DNA of 16,184 nt from Brevundimonas sp. (GTDB taxonomy: Bacteria > Pseudomonadota > Alphaproteobacteria > Caulobacterales > Caulobacteraceae), in assembly GCA_012270135.1 (NCBI GenBank), contig JAAXIW010000119.1:1-16184 (forward strand), read 5' to 3'. Positions 1 to 6,534 of the stretch are shown in pieces. The notes beneath the pieces were generated by a model, which was given only the letters and a program-made list of their open reading frames with translations, searched no databases and was not told the DNA's origin. Made by a program: the position numbers and the translations under genes. Positions within the stretch are counted from its first letter, which is position 1; the number at the start of each line of letters is the position of its first letter.

Positions 1-632
1 CCCTGGATGCGGAACTCGCCCGCGACCGGCCTTTTGTTGACGACGTGGCTGAGCCGGCCGCCGAAGAACAGCAGCGAGGGCTCGCCCCCGGTCTCGATCG
101 ACGGCAGATAGGGCTGGATCATCGCCGGGCCGTCGGGGGCGCCCGTCAACTGGTCGCCCCGCGACAGGCGCAGGGTCTTCCAGGCGCCGCCAGAGACGCG
201 CGGCTTGACGATGACCACTTCGGTCCCGAAGCGGCCGAAGGCAGCGTCCACGTCGGCCTGGTTCGCGCCGTCGACCCAGACGGTCGGCAGGGTGGCCACG
301 CCCTTGTCCGCCAGCCGTCCGAGGTAGGATTTGTCGGAGTTCCAGCCGATCACCGAGGGCGGGTTGAGCATCTGGACGCCGGCGGCCGCCCAGGTCGCGC
401 AGGCATGCATCCAGCGGGCGTGGTCACGATGGTAGCCCCATACGATCAGCGGCAGGACCAGCGGATAACCGGTCAGTCCCGAGGCGTCTTCGACATGGTC
501 GGTCCACGGCGCGGCCTCCGCGGTGATCCCGCCCGTCGACAGGGCGTCGGCCAGGCGTTCAAGTACGCCGGGCCATTGGCCGGCGTAGGAGGAATCGGCT
601 GGATCGGGGGTCAGAACGGCGATGCGGGTCAT
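1..632 (-). CDS. ATP-grasp family ligase, partial (C-terminus off the left edge)
   Basis: The minus strand is open from an ATG at 632-630 to the window edge, giving 210 residues. The N-terminus (MTRIAVLTPDP) resembles the pre-ATP-grasp fold. Residues 98-103 (NSDKSY) and 141-152 (IVKPRVSGGAWK) look like the ATP-grasp lysine and glycine-rich loop. Residues 172-188 (IQPYLPSIETGGEPSLL) continue the ATP-grasp core. This matches the RimK/glutathione-synthetase-like orphan ligases related to DcsG-type enzymes, which join a carboxylate to an amine or thiol using ATP. The substrate cannot be read from sequence. Such proteins are usually near 290 aa, so roughly 80 residues are missing. It is divergent from the adenosine kinase. 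No strong Shine-Dalgarno precedes the ATG. A plus-strand open frame over the same DNA is low-complexity and rejected. Confidence 0.85.
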   Translation of the reverse strand, partial: MTRIAVLTPDPADSSYAGQWPGVLERLADALSTGGITAEAAPWTDHVEDASGLTGYPLVLPLIVWGYHRDHARWMHACATWAAAGVQMLNPPSVIGWNSDKSYLGRLADKGVATLPTVWVDGANQADVDAAFGRFGTEVVIVKPRVSGGAWKTLRLSRGDQLTGAPDGPAMIQPYLPSIETGGEPSLLFFGGRLSHVVNKRPVAGEFRIQ

Positions 633-693
633 GGGCGGCTCATCGCGGGAAAGTCGACGGTTCGCAACCCGGGCTTTCGTGTCCGTCCATAAA

Positions 694-726
694 GCGGCCG
701 TGGGCTGGCTGGCCATTCACGGCCGC
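694..726. repeat. GC-rich inverted repeat in the divergent intergenic region
   Basis: The arms GCGGCCGTG (694-702) and CACGGCCGC (718-726) are perfect 9-bp reverse complements around a 15-nt loop. The repeat ends 20 nt before the adenosine kinase ATG, where no Shine-Dalgarno is evident. It could be a leader hairpin, an operator or chance in GC-rich DNA. No T-run follows, so it is not a typical intrinsic terminator. Confidence 0.45.
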
Positions 727-746
727 AGCCGCTATGGCCCGCGCCC

Positions 747-1757
747 ATGACCCAAGCCCCAACCTATGATGTCTGCGCCGTCGGCAACGCCATCGTCGAC
801 GTGCTCGCCCCCTGCGACCCCGCCTTCCTCGAGGCGCAGGGCCTGACAGCCGGCTCGATGCAACTGGTCGACGCGGACCGGAGCGCCGCCCTCTATGCGG
901 CGATGCAGGCCGGGGTCGAGGCCTCGGGGGGATCCGCCGGCAACACCGTGGCCGGGATCGGCTCGTTCGGCGGACGGGCGGCCTATATCGGCAAGGTCGC
1001 CGACGACCAGCTGGGCGGGGTGTTCACCCACGACATCCGGGCCGTCGGTGTGCAGTTCGACACCCCGCCGCTGCCGGAGGCCGCCACCGGCGTCTGCATG
1101 ATCAATGTCACGCCGGACGGCCAGCGCACCATGTGCACCTTCCTCGGCGCCGCCAACCAGCTGACCGTCGCCGACATCGACGCCGGGGTGATTGGCACCT
1201 CGCAGATCGTCTATCTCGAAGGCTATCTGTTCGACCCGGCCCCGGCCCGGGCCGCCTTCGAGGCCGCCGCCGCCGCCGCCCACGCCGCTGGGCGCAAGGT
1301 CGCCATCACCCTGTCGGACGCCTTCGTGGTCCACCGCTGGCGGGCCGAGCTGCTCGAATTCATCGAGGCTTCGGCCGACATCGTCCTGGCCAACGAGGCT
1401 GAACTGGCCGCCCTGTTCGAGACCGAAGATTTCGACCACGCCGCCGCCCATCTGGGCCGCATCGTCGACATCGCCGCCGTCACCCGCGGCGCCGCCGGTT
1501 CGGTGGTGTTCGGGAACGGCGGACGGGACCGGGTCGAGGTCGCCGCCTGCGCCGTCGACAAGGTGGTCGACACCACCGGCGCCGGCGACCAGTACGCCGC
1601 CGGCTTCCTGCTCGGCCTCGCCCGCGGCCTGTCGCTGGAGGGCGCCGGCAAGCTCGGCTCGCTGGCCGCCGCGGAAGTCATCGCCCACTGGGGTCCGCGG
1701 CCGATGGTTTCGGTGGAGGGGCTTTCGAAGGATGTGGCTCTGGCACTACACGATTGA
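747..1757 (+). CDS. Adenosine kinase / PfkB-family carbohydrate kinase
   Basis: This 336-aa cytoplasmic protein has the full ribokinase/PfkB fold. The N-terminal strand AVGNAIVDVL (11-20) and the substrate-binding GGSAGNT (61-67) are present. The PfkB signature DTTGAGDQYAAGFL starts at 275, with Asp281 as the predicted catalytic base and the glycines forming the anion hole. Alphaproteobacterial proteins with this layout are annotated as adenosine kinases (adenosine + ATP to AMP + ADP, purine salvage). Other nucleoside or sugar substrates cannot be excluded, so no symbol is given. The ATG at 747 is chosen because the conserved N-terminal strand starts right after it. No Shine-Dalgarno is visible, so translation may be leaderless or weakly initiated. 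Confidence 0.93.
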   Translation: MTQAPTYDVCAVGNAIVDVLAPCDPAFLEAQGLTAGSMQLVDADRSAALYAAMQAGVEASGGSAGNTVAGIGSFGGRAAYIGKVADDQLGGVFTHDIRAVGVQFDTPPLPEAATGVCMINVTPDGQRTMCTFLGAANQLTVADIDAGVIGTSQIVYLEGYLFDPAPARAAFEAAAAAAHAAGRKVAITLSDAFVVHRWRAELLEFIEASADIVLANEAELAALFETEDFDHAAAHLGRIVDIAAVTRGAAGSVVFGNGGRDRVEVAACAVDKVVDTTGAGDQYAAGFLLGLARGLSLEGAGKLGSLAAAEVIAHWGPRPMVSVEGLSKDVALALHD

Positions 1758-1816
1758 GCTTGTCCGGTTGACGTGCGGCGCGGGGGATGCGTCGTTGCCC
1801 GGGGGGAGACAGGCAC

Positions 1817-2110
1817 ATGAAGCAACCGAGGAAACGGACAATACTTCTTGGGGCGTTGATCGCGCTCTATGTCGCGCTTGTCGTATCCGACCACGGCGTC
1901 CTGTTCTGGCTGACGAACACCACTCGAACGCCCTTGCCTGAGACTTCGGAGGAAAAACACGGCGTGATCCGCACAGTCCGTTGCCACTACTTCACCGGGA
2001 CCGGGACGTTCAGCTTCGAGACTTCAACGGGCTTCGGGGCGGAGATCTGTGGCCTCGCCAAACGCCAAGACCCAACGCGCTTGGATTTCAGCCGCTCTAG
2101 CTTCTTCTGA
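1817..2110 (+). CDS. Small single-pass membrane protein, function unknown
   Basis: This is a 97-aa protein from the ATG at 1817, preceded by GGGGGGAG about 8 nt upstream. An earlier GTG/ATG-like extension adds only poorly supported residues. It has a short basic N-terminus (KQPRKR), then one hydrophobic segment at about residues 8-29, then a polar C-terminal domain with two cysteines, consistent with an N-terminal anchor. No family was recognised. About a quarter of its third codon positions are A or T, clearly more than in the neighbouring genes, which suggests a lineage-specific or transferred gene. Its last 14 bp overlap the 3' end of the convergent Smr gene. Confidence 0.6.
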   Translation: MKQPRKRTILLGALIALYVALVVSDHGVLFWLTNTTRTPLPETSEEKHGVIRTVRCHYFTGTGTFSFETSTGFGAEICGLAKRQDPTRLDFSRSSFF

Positions 2111-2642
2111 TGGTCACATAGAGCGCGCCGTCGCCGCCGTGATGGCGGGCGGCGGGGGCGAAACCGGACACCACCCCGCGCAGGGCCGGGGCCTGCAGCC
2201 ATTCGTGGACCGAGGCGCGGATGACTCCGCTGCCGCCGCGCCGGCCCTGGCCGGTGATGACCAGCACGGACCGGTAACCCCGCGCCTGCGCCCCGAGCAG
2301 GAAGGCGGTCAGGGCGTCCTGGGCTTGGAAGCGGCCGTAGCCGTGCAGGTCGATGCGGGCCTCGATCGGATCGCGTTCGCGCGACAGCCGGCGCTGACGG
2401 CGGGGCTCCAGCGCCTCGGGCAGGCCGCGGGTGCGGGCCGAAGCCGGCGGCGGCGGAGTGTACGGCGGCGCGGCGGCCCGGGCCTTCACGGGGCCCTTGG
2501 ACCGAGGGGCGGCGGACGGGTCGGGATCGACGGTGCCCGGCACGACCCGCGGCGCCTTCTTCGGCTTCGACGGCGTCACCGAGCCGGCGACCCGGGCCCA
2601 GATGCGGCGGTCCTCCGGGCTCAGGTCGTCGCGCCGGCTCAT
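2097..2642 (-). CDS. Smr-domain protein (MutS2 C-terminal-like)
   Basis: This 181-aa protein has a basic, proline- and alanine-rich, probably disordered N-terminus (about 20-90) and a C-terminal Smr domain (about 95-181). The domain shows the three family signatures: DLHGYGRFQAQDAL (98 onward), ITGQGRRGGSGVIR (129-142) and HGGDGALYVTI near the end. Smr domains of MutS2 and of stand-alone proteins bind or nick DNA or RNA. Here the usual role is unknown. The start at 2642 is chosen because it overlaps the stop of the upstream regulator gene as ATGA, indicating translational coupling. An upstream in-frame extension only reads antisense-like sequence within that gene. It is the last gene of the DUF2975-XRE-Smr operon. 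Confidence 0.9.
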   Translation of the reverse strand: MSRRDDLSPEDRRIWARVAGSVTPSKPKKAPRVVPGTVDPDPSAAPRSKGPVKARAAAPPYTPPPPASARTRGLPEALEPRRQRRLSRERDPIEARIDLHGYGRFQAQDALTAFLLGAQARGYRSVLVITGQGRRGGSGVIRASVHEWLQAPALRGVVSGFAPAARHHGGDGALYVTIRRS

Positions 2643-2899
2643 GTCGTGCCGGGCGCGTTCCCGTCGGTGTCCTCGTCGGAGCCGGCGTCCTGCGGGCCCG
2701 GCTCCTGGGTCAGCAGGTCGCCCGGCTGGCAGTTCAGCTCGCGGCACAGGGCGTCGAGGGTGGTGAAGCGGATGGCGCGGGCCTTGCCGGTCTTGAGGAT
2801 CGACAGGTTGGCCAGGGTGACTCCAACGCGATCGGCCAGCGCGGTCAGCGACATGCGCCGTTCGAGGAGGATGCGGTCGAGCTGTACGCGGATGGCCAT
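2639..2899 (-). CDS. Small XRE/Cro-CI-type HTH regulator (YozG-like)
   Basis: This 86-aa protein is almost all one helix-turn-helix domain: LDRILLERRMSLTALADRVG then VTLANLSILKTGKARAIR, the recognition region of the small YozG-type XRE regulators. An acidic tail rich in Asp, Glu, Gly and Pro follows (about 65-86). YozG-type regulators are typically encoded beside a DUF2975 membrane protein, and that is the case here: the DUF2975 gene ends 53 bp upstream. The ATG at 2899 has a good ribosome-binding site (AGAGG, 6 nt spacing). It probably regulates its own operon and may respond to the membrane partner. That last point is inferred from pairing, not shown by sequence. Confidence 0.9.
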   Translation of the reverse strand: MAIRVQLDRILLERRMSLTALADRVGVTLANLSILKTGKARAIRFTTLDALCRELNCQPGDLLTQEPGPQDAGSDEDTDGNAPGTT

Positions 2900-2952
2900 G
2901 GGCGTCCTCTATACCGGCGCGGGCTGAGACGGAAAGCCGACGCGCGGTCCTT

Positions 2953-3519
2953 TCAGATGGTCAGTTCGGATTCGCGGCGCAGGCGCGCGCCCTCGCGGAA
3001 GACTTCTGCGATGACCACGATGATGACGACCGCGAAGGACGGGGTGATCAGGTCGAACAGGCTGGGCGCGGACATGGCGCCGCGCACGAAGCGGGCGACG
3101 AGGAACTGGCCGACCCAGACGCCGAGGGTGACGGTGGCGAAGGCGGCGCCGATCTGGTGCAGGCGGCGCACGTTCAGCGGATGGAAGGGGTCGCCCACGC
3201 GCAGCGTGGCGACGATGCGCAGCAGCAGGCGAAAAATCAGGGCGGAGGTGGCCAGGTAAGCGAAGGCGGCGACGGCCACCAGCAGCACATAGGCCCAGGG
3301 AAGGGGGATGACGATGGCCTCCTCGCCGCTGCCGGCGGTGACCACCGGGGTGCCGAACACCTTCAACGCCACGACGGCGGAAGGGATGATGACAGCCGCG
3401 ACGGTCAGGACCCAGAAGGCGACGGTGCAGGCCGCGCTCGCCACGCCCGATATCGAGACCAGGCTCAGATGGGGGAGGGGGGGGCGGATCCCGAGCGATG
3501 TCGTCTTCGGGAATCGCAT
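2953..3519 (-). CDS. DUF2975 family four-helix membrane protein
   Basis: This 188-aa protein has four predicted membrane segments at about residues 28-54, 75-102, 121-143 and 158-175. It carries the GDPFHPLNVRRL motif (109-120) between helices 2 and 3, characteristic of DUF2975. The biochemical role of the family is unknown, and members usually pair with a small XRE regulator as here. The ATG at 3519 is preferred over an upstream start at 3579 because GAGG lies 4 nt upstream and the longer N-terminus is unstructured. Codons 12-15 contain a run of eight C (minus strand), a possible slippage or assembly-error site. It is the first gene of the operon that continues into the HTH and Smr genes. 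Confidence 0.85.
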   Translation of the reverse strand: MRFPKTTSLGIRPPLPHLSLVSISGVASAACTVAFWVLTVAAVIIPSAVVALKVFGTPVVTAGSGEEAIVIPLPWAYVLLVAVAAFAYLATSALIFRLLLRIVATLRVGDPFHPLNVRRLHQIGAAFATVTLGVWVGQFLVARFVRGAMSAPSLFDLITPSFAVVIIVVIAEVFREGARLRRESELTI

Positions 3520-3590
3520 GGGGCCTCGTTCAGGCCGGAAGTCGGGGCGCGAGTGCCGCGCGGGGTCCGGCGAACCCACACGCGGTCTTA

Positions 3591-3620
3591 TTCATCGCGT
3601 TTGTCATGCGGATCGTCAAA
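3591..3620 (-). promoter_or_regulatory. Weak candidate promoter for the DUF2975-XRE-Smr operon
   Basis: On the minus strand, TTGACG (3620-3615) matches a sigma70 -35 box. An imperfect -10 candidate (GATGAA, 3596-3591) follows after 18 nt, about 70 nt upstream of the DUF2975 ATG. The -10 matches the consensus at only three of six positions, so this is a pointer rather than a firm call. Confidence 0.22.
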
Positions 3621-3675
3621 GCTCCGGTGAGACTTTGTGTTGGCCGGCCGCCGGGGCGACGTGGCCATGGCTGAA

Positions 3676-3792
3676 TCACAGGGCCTGGACGAGCGTGGCG
3701 ACCAGAGCGGTCGGCAGGGCGGCGAGCAGGAAGGCGTTGAGGATGCCGTGGCCGACCTTTTCGATGAAGATGGAAGCGTTCATGGTGTTCAT
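3676..3792 (-). CDS. 38-aa hydrophobic small protein
   Basis: This short ORF runs from the ATG at 3792 (a second in-frame ATG is at 3783) to TGA at 3676. The predicted peptide has an amphipathic start (MNTMNASIFIEKVGHG) and a C-terminal hydrophobic stretch of about 22 residues (ILNAFLLAALPTALVATLVQ) that could span the membrane. A purine-rich AGAGAA lies about 6 nt upstream of the ATG, and a hairpin sits in the leader. It lies between the DUF2975 operon promoter region and rdgB. No family was recognised. It could be a small membrane protein or a type I toxin-like peptide, or a chance ORF. The membrane-like composition and ribosome-binding site favour a real gene. Confidence 0.5.
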   Translation of the reverse strand: MNTMNASIFIEKVGHGILNAFLLAALPTALVATLVQAL

Positions 3793-3817
3793 TGTCGTTC
3801 TCTGTTGATCCTGAGAA

Positions 3818-3833
3818 GGGGTGTTTTCACCCC
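3818..3833 (-). promoter_or_regulatory. Leader hairpin upstream of the 38-aa ORF
   Basis: GGGGTG (3818-3823) and CACCCC (3828-3833) form a perfect 6-bp stem with a 4-nt loop. On the minus strand the loop is AAAA, and the hairpin ends about 25 nt before the small ORF's ATG. It may be a 5'-UTR structure or an operator. It lacks a following T-tract, so it is unlikely to be a terminator. Confidence 0.4.
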
Positions 3834-3946
3834 CTGTTCGTTGTGCCGCTGCATCGATCTTGCCGGGAAGGCCTGTATCGAGGGAACGTTGCGGCGTCCG
3901 TCCTTGGGTTAATAGATAGGCCGTGCACGCCGGAAAGTCATGTTAC

Positions 3947-3968
3947 ATATCGTTTAACGATATTAAAC
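3947..3968. promoter_or_regulatory. Two overlapping palindromes upstream of rdgB (probable operator)
   Basis: ATATCGTT-T-AACGATAT (3947-3963) is a perfect 8-bp inverted repeat around one base. GTTTAA-CGATA-TTAAAC (3952-3968) is a second perfect 6-bp inverted repeat overlapping it. They lie about 36 nt upstream of the rdgB start in the most AT-rich stretch of the window. A dimeric regulator site is the simplest reading, and it could serve rdgB, the divergent small ORF, or both. The rest of the 211-bp intergenic region (3793-4003) shows the leader hairpin and no other gene that I can support. Confidence 0.55.
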
Positions 3969-4003
3969 TTTGGCAATAGATCGTAACAGGGGCCGTGATC
4001 CGC

Positions 4004-4606
4004 ATGAATCTGAAGCTTATCAAGGGGATGCGGCTGGTGGCGGCGACCCACAACCCCGGCAAGGTTCCCGAGATCGAAGCCCTGCTGGGCGGACATTACG
4101 AGGTGGTCACCGCCAAGGCGCTGAATCTGCCGGAGCCGGACGAAACCGAGACCACCTTTGTCGGCAACGCCCTGCTGAAGGCGCGGCACGCGGCGGACCG
4201 GTCGGGCGAGGTCGCCCTGGCTGACGATTCCGGCCTGTCGGTCGCCGCGCTCGACGGAGCCCCGGGCATATTCTCCGCCCGCTGGGCCGGACCGGACAAG
4301 GACTTCGCCCAGGCCATGGCCAAGGTCGAGGAGCGGCTGGAGGAAATCGGCTCGGACGATCGGCGGGCGTGGTTCACCTCGGCGCTGGCCGTGGCCTGGC
4401 CTCACGGGCCGGCGGTGGTGGTCGAAGGCCGCGTCGAGGGACGGCTGACCTTCCCGCCGCGCGGCGACCGGGGCTTCGGCTATGATCCGATCTTCGTTCC
4501 CGACGGTTACGACCGGACGTTCGGCGAGCTGGATCCGAAGCTGAAGGATTCGATCAGCCATCGGGCCCGGGCCTTCGAGAAGCTGAAGGCCGCGCTGATT
4601 GACTGA
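4004..4606 (+). CDS. rdgB: RdgB/HAM1 non-canonical purine NTP pyrophosphatase
   Basis: This 200-aa protein hydrolyses dITP, XTP and similar damaged purine nucleoside triphosphates to monophosphates plus pyrophosphate, keeping them out of DNA and RNA. Family landmarks are present: ATHNPGK (14-20) at the phosphate-binding start, ALADDSGL (71-78) with the metal-associated aspartates, the GAPGIFSARWAG stretch (86-97), GFGYDPIF (157-164) and SHRARAF (185-191). Length is normal. The ATG at 4004 with AGGGG about 11 nt upstream is preferred. A GTG at 3995 would add three residues, and the ATG at 4028 sits too close to its own purine tract. It overlaps hemW by 8 bp, so the two are probably co-transcribed. 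The palindromes upstream may regulate it. Confidence 0.95.
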   Translation: MNLKLIKGMRLVAATHNPGKVPEIEALLGGHYEVVTAKALNLPEPDETETTFVGNALLKARHAADRSGEVALADDSGLSVAALDGAPGIFSARWAGPDKDFAQAMAKVEERLEEIGSDDRRAWFTSALAVAWPHGPAVVVEGRVEGRLTFPPRGDRGFGYDPIFVPDGYDRTFGELDPKLKDSISHRARAFEKLKAALID

Positions 4607-5750
4607 CCCCGGAGACGATGTCGGCCTCTACGTGCACTGGCCCTACTGCGCCCGCATCTGCCCCTATTGCGACTTCAACGTCGTCAGGGATCGGGGCCGG
4701 GGCGGGGAGCAGGCCGCGTTGGTTCGCGCCATCCTGAAGGATCTGGAGGCGCTGGCGGCGCTGTGAGGGCGACGGCGGCTGGGCGCGCTCTTCTTCGGCG
4801 GCGGCACGCCCGCCCGGATGGCGCCCGAGGCGGTGGGGGCCGGGATCGAGCGGGCGCGGGCCCTGTTCCCATCGGGGCAGCCGGTCGAGGTCACCCTTGA
4901 GGCCAATCCGACCGACGCCGAGGCGGGCCGGTTCGCAGCCCTCGCCGACGCCGGGGTGAACCGTTTGTCGATGGGGGTGCAGGCGCTGGATGAGGCGGCT
5001 CTGAGCTTCCTCGGCCGCAACCACTCCGCCGACGAGGCGCGCCGGGCCGTGGCGACGGCGGGCCGGGCCTTCGACCGGCTTTCGATCGACCTTATCTACG
5101 CCCGTCCGGATCAGACCGTGGACGGCTGGACCGCCGAACTGACCGAAGCCCTGGATCTCGGCTTCGAGCATATCTCGCCCTACCAGCTGACCATAGAGCC
5201 CACGACCGCCTTCGGCCGGGCGGTGGCGCGGGGCGTCTGGACGCCGCCGGACGAGGATGCGGCCGCCGCTCTGTACGAGACCACCCAGGCGGTCCTCGAG
5301 CGCGCCGGGTTCGAGGCCTATGAAGTCTCGAACCATGCAAGGAGCGTCGCGGCCCGCTCGGCCCACAATCTCCATGTCTGGCGCGGCGGCGACTACATCG
5401 GCGTCGGTCCGGGCGCACATGGGCGGTTGACGCTGGACGGAGCGCGGACGGCGACAGTCGCCCATCGTGGGATAGCCGATTACATCTCGGGCGTCGAAAC
5501 CGGCGCGGCGTGGGGCGAGCGCGAGGTGCTGGACGCCGGCGCGGCGGCGGAAGAGCGGGTTCTGCTGGGCCTGCGCACGGTCGAAGGCGCGGCGATGCCG
5601 GATCTGGCGAGGCTGGGACGGTCGACGGTCGCCGGACCACTCGCCGGCCTGATCGAGGACGGCTTTCTGGAAGTGCGCGCCGGACGGCTTGCGGCAACGG
5701 CGTCGGGCCGTCCGGTGCTGGACGCCGTGTTGAAGGCGTTACTGGCCTGA
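4599..5750 (+). pseudogene. hemW: hemW (radical-SAM heme chaperone), interrupted by an in-frame TGA
   Basis: From a TTG at 4599, overlapping the end of rdgB, one frame encodes a full-length HemW of 383 codons, except that codon 56 (4764-4766) is TGA. Before it lies YVHWPYCARICPYCDFN, with the CX3CX2C [4Fe-4S] cysteines at 17, 21 and 24. Right after it, without a frame change, come LGALFFGGGTP (the SAM-binding glycine motif), VEVTLEANPTD, GVNRLSMGVQ, HISPYQLTIEPTT, YEVSNHAR and GVGPGAHG. HemW inserts heme into respiratory and other proteins. It is often misnamed oxygen-independent coproporphyrinogen oxidase. An ATG at 4818 could start a 310-aa fragment, but that lacks the cluster cysteines and GGGTP and should be inactive. 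With no other damage visible, a recent nonsense mutation or a base-call error is likely. Confidence 0.88.
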
Positions 5751-5945
5751 TTTCTTGCCCGGCCTGGGCGGATGGCGGGACCGATCGGCCGCGTCGAGCA
5801 TACGAATGCCGGAGATGTCAGCCTCGTCAGGCGTCATGTGCATCTGGGCATTCGGCGGATTCGCGACCACCACGACACCGTCGCCCGCTACAGGATGGAG
5901 CGGGCCTTGGCGCGGATCGTCTGAAGGGGTCTCGTCCTTCGACAT
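5739..5945 (-). CDS. 68-aa small protein, unknown function
   Basis: This short cytoplasmic-looking protein has a protein-like rather than antisense-like composition. It contains a hydrophobic strand GDGVVVVANPP (21-31) followed by an acidic helical stretch, MTPDEADISGIRMLDAAD (about 37-54), and a basic tail. No membrane segment, signal peptide or known domain was recognised. Its 3' end overlaps the 3' end of hemW by 12 bp (convergent). Its 5' end is 82 bp from the divergent GNAT gene. No strong ribosome-binding site is visible. Plus-strand readings of the same region are arginine- and proline-rich shadows, which supports this strand. Confidence 0.62.
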   Translation of the reverse strand: MSKDETPSDDPRQGPLHPVAGDGVVVVANPPNAQMHMTPDEADISGIRMLDAADRSRHPPRPGKKSGQ

Positions 5946-6027
5946 GCCCGCAAAACACCCTGCCTCGACCCAGGTTCCGGCTGCCCGAAGGTTGCCGGAC
6001 CGGGACCGGCTTCTCTAAGTCCTCCTC

Positions 6028-6486
6028 ATGGAGACTATCGCCTTCCGCCGCGCCCGGGCGCCAGACCTGCCGGCCATCGTCGGCCTGCTCGCCGACGACC
6101 CGATCGGTCGCTCGCGCGAGGACGCGAGCGAGCCTCTGCTCGCGGCCTATCTCGACGCTTTCGGGGCTATCGAGGCCGACCCGAACCAGTTGCTGGCGGT
6201 GGCGACGGCGGGTGGCGAAGTGGTCGGGACGTTGCAGATCACCTTTATTCCTGGCCTGTCCCGAAAAGGCATGTGGCGCGGCCAGATCGAGGGTGTGCGC
6301 ATCGCCGGCAGCCATCGCGGGGCTGGGCTGGGACGGCGGGCTTTCGAATGGGCGATCGAGGAATGCCGCGCCCGCGGCTGCAGACTGGTTCAGCTGACCA
6401 CGGATCGGGAACGGCCCGGGGCGCATCGATTCTATGGACAGCTGGGCTTCACCGCGAGCCACCTCGGCTACAAGAAGACCCTGTAG
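6028..6486 (+). CDS. GNAT family N-acetyltransferase
   Basis: This 152-aa protein covers a single GNAT domain. The acetyl-CoA pyrophosphate-binding loop is SHRGAGLG (95-102), following beta strand 4 (GQIEGVRIAG). The conserved late region LTTDRERPGAHRFYGQLGF (123-141) contains Tyr136, the usual general-acid position. The acceptor substrate is not predictable. Arginine, amino-acid or small-amine acetylation are all common in the family. Upstream of the ATG the sequence is pyrimidine-rich (CCTCCTC) with no Shine-Dalgarno, suggesting a leaderless or weakly translated message. It lies 48 bp before rsmI. Confidence 0.9.
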   Translation: METIAFRRARAPDLPAIVGLLADDPIGRSREDASEPLLAAYLDAFGAIEADPNQLLAVATAGGEVVGTLQITFIPGLSRKGMWRGQIEGVRIAGSHRGAGLGRRAFEWAIEECRARGCRLVQLTTDRERPGAHRFYGQLGFTASHLGYKKTL

Positions 6487-6534
6487 CGCTTTCGGCGCTT
6501 GAGACCGGGGCGGCGCGCTGGCACGGTTCCGACA

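Noticed and set aside
45..692. Plus-strand 215-codon open frame
   Set aside because: Composition is Gly/Arg/Ala-rich without motifs, and the opposite strand encodes a recognisable ATP-grasp protein.
3954..3966. Possible CtrA box (TTAA-N5-TTAA) upstream of rdgB
   Set aside because: Spacing is 5 rather than 7. Better explained as part of the overlapping palindromes.
4764..4766. Selenocysteine or other recoding of the hemW TGA
   Set aside because: No HemW selenocysteine is known at this non-catalytic position, no obvious downstream recoding hairpin was seen, and TGA is a normal stop in this window.
6485..6499. Terminator after the GNAT gene (AGCGC/GCGCT stem)
   Set aside because: Only 5 bp, overlaps the stop codon and has no T-tract.
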